A stretch of DNA of 64,000 bases, taken from Clostridia bacterium (GTDB lineage: Bacteria > Bacillota > Clostridia > Oscillospirales > Acutalibacteraceae). The notes beneath the pieces are model-generated. The model ran no database searches. It saw only the letters and a program-made list of their open reading frames with translations, and was not told the origin of the DNA. This document shows positions 61,685 through 64,000 of the stretch, piece by piece; the first letter of the stretch is position 1; each line of letters starts with the position of its first letter. Location of the stretch: NCBI GenBank assembly GCA_017531385.1, contig JAFXLD010000039.1:23611-87610 (forward strand), in the 5' to 3' direction. Made by a program: the position numbers and the translations under genes.

Positions 61685-62365
61685 TTATCTTTTTTCTATT
61701 TTTTTTGCAAATCCGATCAAGTCAACAGAATCATCATTACATGAAATATACAGAACAGTATTTTCTGCTGTAATAACGATACGATTCATACCATCCTTTT
61801 TGAATGACATTCCATTATAACCGAGGATCTCTATTTCCTGCAAATCTTCTGCATCAGCATAATCAATATTTGTCTTGACATCAAGTGCCTGCTCTTTGAA
61901 CACAATCCTTTTCTTTATGTTTGAAAAAACAATTTCATTTTTATCTGCTTCATTCGTTACCGACTCAACACTATACCCATCAGGAATCCATGTAGGTACA
62001 AACTTACCCTCATATGAAAGCAACAGTTTATCGTCCTCATTACTGTCAAATGCAATAAACTCCGAATTTACAAAATTTGCAATAATCTCTGCAATGGAGC
62101 TTTTTCTGCCTTCAACGGTAAAGGGAATAAATGCAAGGCTGATTGCCAATACAAGCAGAATTGATGCAACTCTCACGAAAAGCTTGACAGGTTTGTTGTT
62201 TTTCTTTTTGGTGTATTTGAGTGCAAAAGCTTCTGCTTCACCCTCTTTATTTTGGAAAAGAGGATCGTTTTTTGCGTCCTCAATTTCCTTTTTCAGCTGT
62301 TCTGTCTGTTCTTCTCTGTAATCTTCCAGAACATTTTTCAAAAGTCTTTCATTATACTCGTTCAT
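61685..62365 (-). CDS. DUF4367-type membrane protein, putative anti-sigma factor
   Basis: A 226-residue protein with a charged cytoplasmic N-terminus (NERLLKNVLEDYREEQTEQL), one membrane helix near residues 63-82 (LFVRVASILLVLAISLAFIPF), and an extracytoplasmic DUF4367-like domain (VPTWIPDGYSVESV; ILGYNGMSFKKDGMNRIVI). Such proteins typically follow sigma factors and hold them at the membrane. The start overlaps the sigma factor stop by 4 bases, which supports a sigma/anti-sigma pair. The signal is unknown. Confidence 0.8.
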   Translation of the reverse strand: MNEYNERLLKNVLEDYREEQTEQLKKEIEDAKNDPLFQNKEGEAEAFALKYTKKKNNKPVKLFVRVASILLVLAISLAFIPFTVEGRKSSIAEIIANFVNSEFIAFDSNEDDKLLLSYEGKFVPTWIPDGYSVESVTNEADKNEIVFSNIKKRIVFKEQALDVKTNIDYADAEDLQEIEILGYNGMSFKKDGMNRIVITAENTVLYISCNDDSVDLIGFAKKIEKR

Positions 62366-62925
62366 ACGGCTCTTATACCCTCCAGTTTTTTGATTTGCTT
62401 TCTCAGTTTACGAATACTTCTTAATACTGTCATTCTTACGCAATCAGGTTTTATATGCAGAACATCGGCAATCTGAACATCATTGAGCTCAAGATCGTAT
62501 TTCATAATTATTATAGATTTATCACGCTCTTTTAATTTGTCGAAACCTGCTCTTATTGTTTCATAATCATATTTTCTTTCTATTTCCTCTTCAATGTTGA
62601 CATCTGCTGCCAGATTATAACTTTCGCCTATGTCATACATGCTGTTTGCAACCTGTCTTGATGATTTCTTCAAATGATTTATCACAAGATTATTGATAGT
62701 GACGGAAAAATATGCAATTACTTTTTCTTCAGGCAAGGTCTTCACCTTGTCAAGATGTTTGATTATGCTCACCATGCAATCATGAGAGAGATCGTTGCAG
62801 GTTTCAATATTTTTTATATGCTTGTATACTCGACTTCTGAGCCATGGCATGTATTCTATATATAATTTTTCGACAAGAACTTTGTCGGCATCACTATCAA
62901 GATGATCAATAACAAACAGCAACAT
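62362..62925 (-). CDS. Sigma-70 family (ECF-like) sigma factor
   Basis: A 187-residue sigma factor with region 2 (CNDLSHDCMVSIIKHLDKV; VTINNLVINHLKKS) and region 4 (LKERDKSIIIMKYDLELN, then VQIADVLHIKPDCVRMTVLRSIRKL, i.e. an HTH). No long region 3, as in ECF types. It is the first gene of a three-gene unit with a DUF4367 membrane protein and a small secreted protein. An autoregulated promoter would be expected just upstream, but the sequence gave no clear match to a known ECF motif. Confidence 0.87.
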   Translation of the reverse strand: MLLFVIDHLDSDADKVLVEKLYIEYMPWLRSRVYKHIKNIETCNDLSHDCMVSIIKHLDKVKTLPEEKVIAYFSVTINNLVINHLKKSSRQVANSMYDIGESYNLAADVNIEEEIERKYDYETIRAGFDKLKERDKSIIIMKYDLELNDVQIADVLHIKPDCVRMTVLRSIRKLRKQIKKLEGIRAV

Positions 62926-63039
62926 ATATCCACTCTTTTCTGCAAATTTATAGTTAAAAAAACATCACTATTTTGTAATATTATAGCATTTTTTTTAATT
63001 ATGTCAATAAAGTTCAGGCTTAACCGGAAAGGAGCATTG

Positions 63040-63204
63040 TATATCATCATTGCGAAAGCATTTTTTGATACACGCTATGCGTGATGATATACAGTTCTGA
63101 CGGACTGATGAGATACAACGATAGCAAAGCTATCGTTGATGATATGCCATTGCTTTCGCAATGGATAAAAAAAATTCCAAGTCCGAAGACTTGGAATTTT
63201 TTTG
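63040..63204. repeat. Hairpin string B (GATGATATAC words with palindromes)
   Basis: The word GATGATATAC (variants TTGATAC, GATGAGATAC, GATGATATGC; inverted TATATCATCA at the left end) alternates with different palindromes: TTGC-GAAA-GCA, ACGC-TAT-GCGT, AGT-N-ACT, AACGATAG-CAAA-GCTATCGTT, CCATTG-CTTTCG-CAATGG, and finally TTCCAAGTC-CGAA-GACTTGGAA (63174-63195) with T7, which also looks like a terminator. It lies in the 62.9-63.26 kb gap; the rest of that gap shows nothing else. Confidence 0.75.
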
Positions 63205-63258
63205 GCAGTATGTCTCATTTTAGAACCATTAGTTTAATCATACAAAAATTAATCAATA

Positions 63259-63426
63259 TTATAAAACACCAAACATTTTAAGAATCATAAACAATGCAGT
63301 AAAAAAAGTAAAAACTATCAACAACATAAACGGGGACTTAAGCTTCTTTTCTTTAATCAGCACTATTGACATAATTATACAAGAAATAAGAACTAAAAAC
63401 GAACTAATCAAAATAATCATTCTCAT
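63259..63426 (-). CDS. Small two-helix membrane protein (55 aa)
   Basis: A 55-residue protein: helix 1 MRMIILISSFLVLISCIIM, a basic turn IKEKKLKSPF, helix 2 MLLIVFTFFTALFMILKMF. An excellent AAAGGAG site lies seven or eight bases before the ATG at 63424-63426. It is 39 bases after the stop of the DUF2500-like gene and in the same direction. Such hydrophobic miniproteins are often missed by gene callers. Function unknown. Confidence 0.65.
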   Translation of the reverse strand: MRMIILISSFLVLISCIIMSIVLIKEKKLKSPFMLLIVFTFFTALFMILKMFGVL

Positions 63427-63465
63427 AAAATTCTACTCCTTTATAAACATATAATTTATATTAAA

Positions 63466-63852
63466 TCAAATAACAAAACTGTATAATTCTCCCTCAACCA
63501 ATGTCACTTCACCGATTTGTCCTATTTCAAGACCATCATACATTTCCTGAGGAATATCAAGTTTAATTAACTCATCATCATTTTTAAATTCAACAGTATA
63601 AATTTCAACAGATTTTGGTGTTTTGATACCTACCATTTCCACTCGACAAGTCAAGTTAACTATCTCAGCCTGAAACTTAACCGTTTCAAATTCAGTTTTT
63701 ATCTCCAAAGGTGATGAATCTGATTCAATTTTTTCTTTTTGTTTATATGGTTTTATAATTTTTCTGATATATAAAGCAAAAATTATTATTGCACAAATAC
63801 AGATACAAAAATAAATAATAAAAGCCATATAATCACGTATAATTAAAACCAT
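63466..63852 (-). CDS. DUF2500-like membrane-anchored protein
   Basis: A protein of about 128 residues with an N-terminal membrane helix (MAFIIYFCICICAIIIFAL) and a soluble beta-rich domain: FETVKFQAEIVNLTCRVEM, then VEFKNDDELIKLDIPQEMYDGL and EIGQIGEVTLVEGELYSF, resembling the OB-like DUF2500 family. The start is uncertain: ATGs at 63852 and 63828 are possible, and the longest frame runs into the neighbouring IS end. An IS3-type element inserted just upstream (from 63865), so the native promoter may be displaced. Confidence 0.7.
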   Translation of the reverse strand: MVLIIRDYMAFIIYFCICICAIIIFALYIRKIIKPYKQKEKIESDSSPLEIKTEFETVKFQAEIVNLTCRVEMVGIKTPKSVEIYTVEFKNDDELIKLDIPQEMYDGLEIGQIGEVTLVEGELYSFVI

Positions 63853-63864
63853 CTCAAAGTGATA

Positions 63865-64000
63865 TGCACCCCAAAAGTTAGACACTTTTGGAGGTGCATA
63901 TTTTTATGGCAAAGAAAGGAACAAAACAAAAAAGGTACTCGACAGAATTCAAAATAGGTGTTATAGTTGATATGCGCGAGAACCACATGAGTTATAGTGA
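63865..64000 (+). mobile_element. IS3-family insertion sequence, left end (partial)
   Basis: The left terminus begins TGCACCCCAAAAGTTAGACA and forms a long hairpin, TATGCACCCCAAAAG / CTTTTGGAGGTGCATA, immediately before the transposase start. A protective 5' hairpin and 'CAAAAGTTAGACA'-like ends are typical of IS3 members. The rest of the element lies beyond the right edge. Confidence 0.8.
63906..64000 (+). CDS. IS3-family transposase OrfA, partial
   Basis: The first 31 codons are present: AKKGTKQKRYSTEFKIG followed by VIVDMRENHMSYSE, the usual N-terminus of the helix-turn-helix OrfA protein of IS3/IS150-type elements. The ATG at 63906 sits just after the terminal hairpin, whose right arm contains the GGAGG site, so transcription from outside would mask translation. 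It is truncated by the window end. Confidence 0.82.
   Translation, partial: MAKKGTKQKRYSTEFKIGVIVDMRENHMSYS

Noticed and set aside
1-64000. tRNA or rRNA genes
   Set aside because: No acceptor/T-loop signatures or rRNA blocks were recognised on reading both strands; a dedicated tRNA scan would be decisive.

Overview
The window is AT-rich, low-GC Gram-positive DNA, most likely from a gut-type Clostridia (Oscillospiraceae/Ruminococcus-like). The evidence is a Firmicutes division and cell-wall cluster (mraZ-rsmH-ftsL-spoVD-murE), an intact sporulation sigma factor SigK, strong AGGAGG-type ribosome binding sites with frequent TTG/GTG starts, glycan-degrading enzymes (GH78, GH2), an L-fucose isomerase/kinase pair, acetate kinase, and several BlaI/XRE/sigma-anti-sigma modules. 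No rRNA or tRNA gene and no CRISPR array were seen. No replication origin was recognised.

Layout. 1-5.3 kb (minus): cell-wall/division cluster, truncated at murE by the left edge. 5.5-9.1 kb: alpha-L-rhamnosidase, a secreted metallophosphoesterase and an XRE regulator. 9.16-9.48 kb: a compact, probably unannotated type I toxin-antitoxin locus (32-aa membrane peptide, convergent antisense RNA, two perfect TTGACA-N17-TATAAT promoters). 9.5-18.7 kb (minus): purine operon purE-purM-purN-purO-purH-purD-purL, in which the bifunctional PurH is replaced by a stand-alone AICAR transformylase plus an archaeal-type IMP cyclohydrolase. 19-24.2 kb: GH2 glycosidase, ketopantoate reductase and IlvD. 24.3-32.3 kb: small unknown and secreted proteins, Nudix and HD hydrolases, SigK, TmcAL, acetate kinase and two rRNA methyltransferases.

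32.4-37.4 kb (plus) is the most unusual cluster: two related SCP2-like (lipid-carrier-type) proteins bracket a class III PLP aminotransferase and a split transketolase. The five genes are tightly spaced between one promoter and one terminator. This is the best candidate for an undescribed pathway. 37.4-45.1 kb holds a BlaI/M56-receptor pair with two palindromic operators, a GPH sugar transporter with a HExxH membrane protein, a TIM-barrel sugar isomerase behind a structured leader, an RHH-like/XRE divergent pair with operators, and a four-helix-bundle protein. 45.1-48.7 kb (minus) is the pgk-tpiA-gpmI glycolysis cluster. 48.9-61 kb contains two TspO paralogues, a CrtI-like desaturase/saturase with a flavo-[2Fe-2S] reductase, FucI with a RhaB-like kinase, a foldase-like lipoprotein, a YdjC/ChbG deacetylase and an enoate-reductase-type flavoenzyme. 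61-64 kb has a sigma factor/DUF4367/secreted-protein operon, two small membrane proteins and the start of an IS3-family element.

Two non-coding repeat types stand out. One is a modular MITE-like family (37.4, 40.2 and 54.4 kb) with shared hairpins but interchangeable terminal repeats. The other is 'hairpin strings' (45.0 and 63.1 kb), in which a short constant word alternates with different small palindromes. All functions are inferred by reading motifs; no database search was run.
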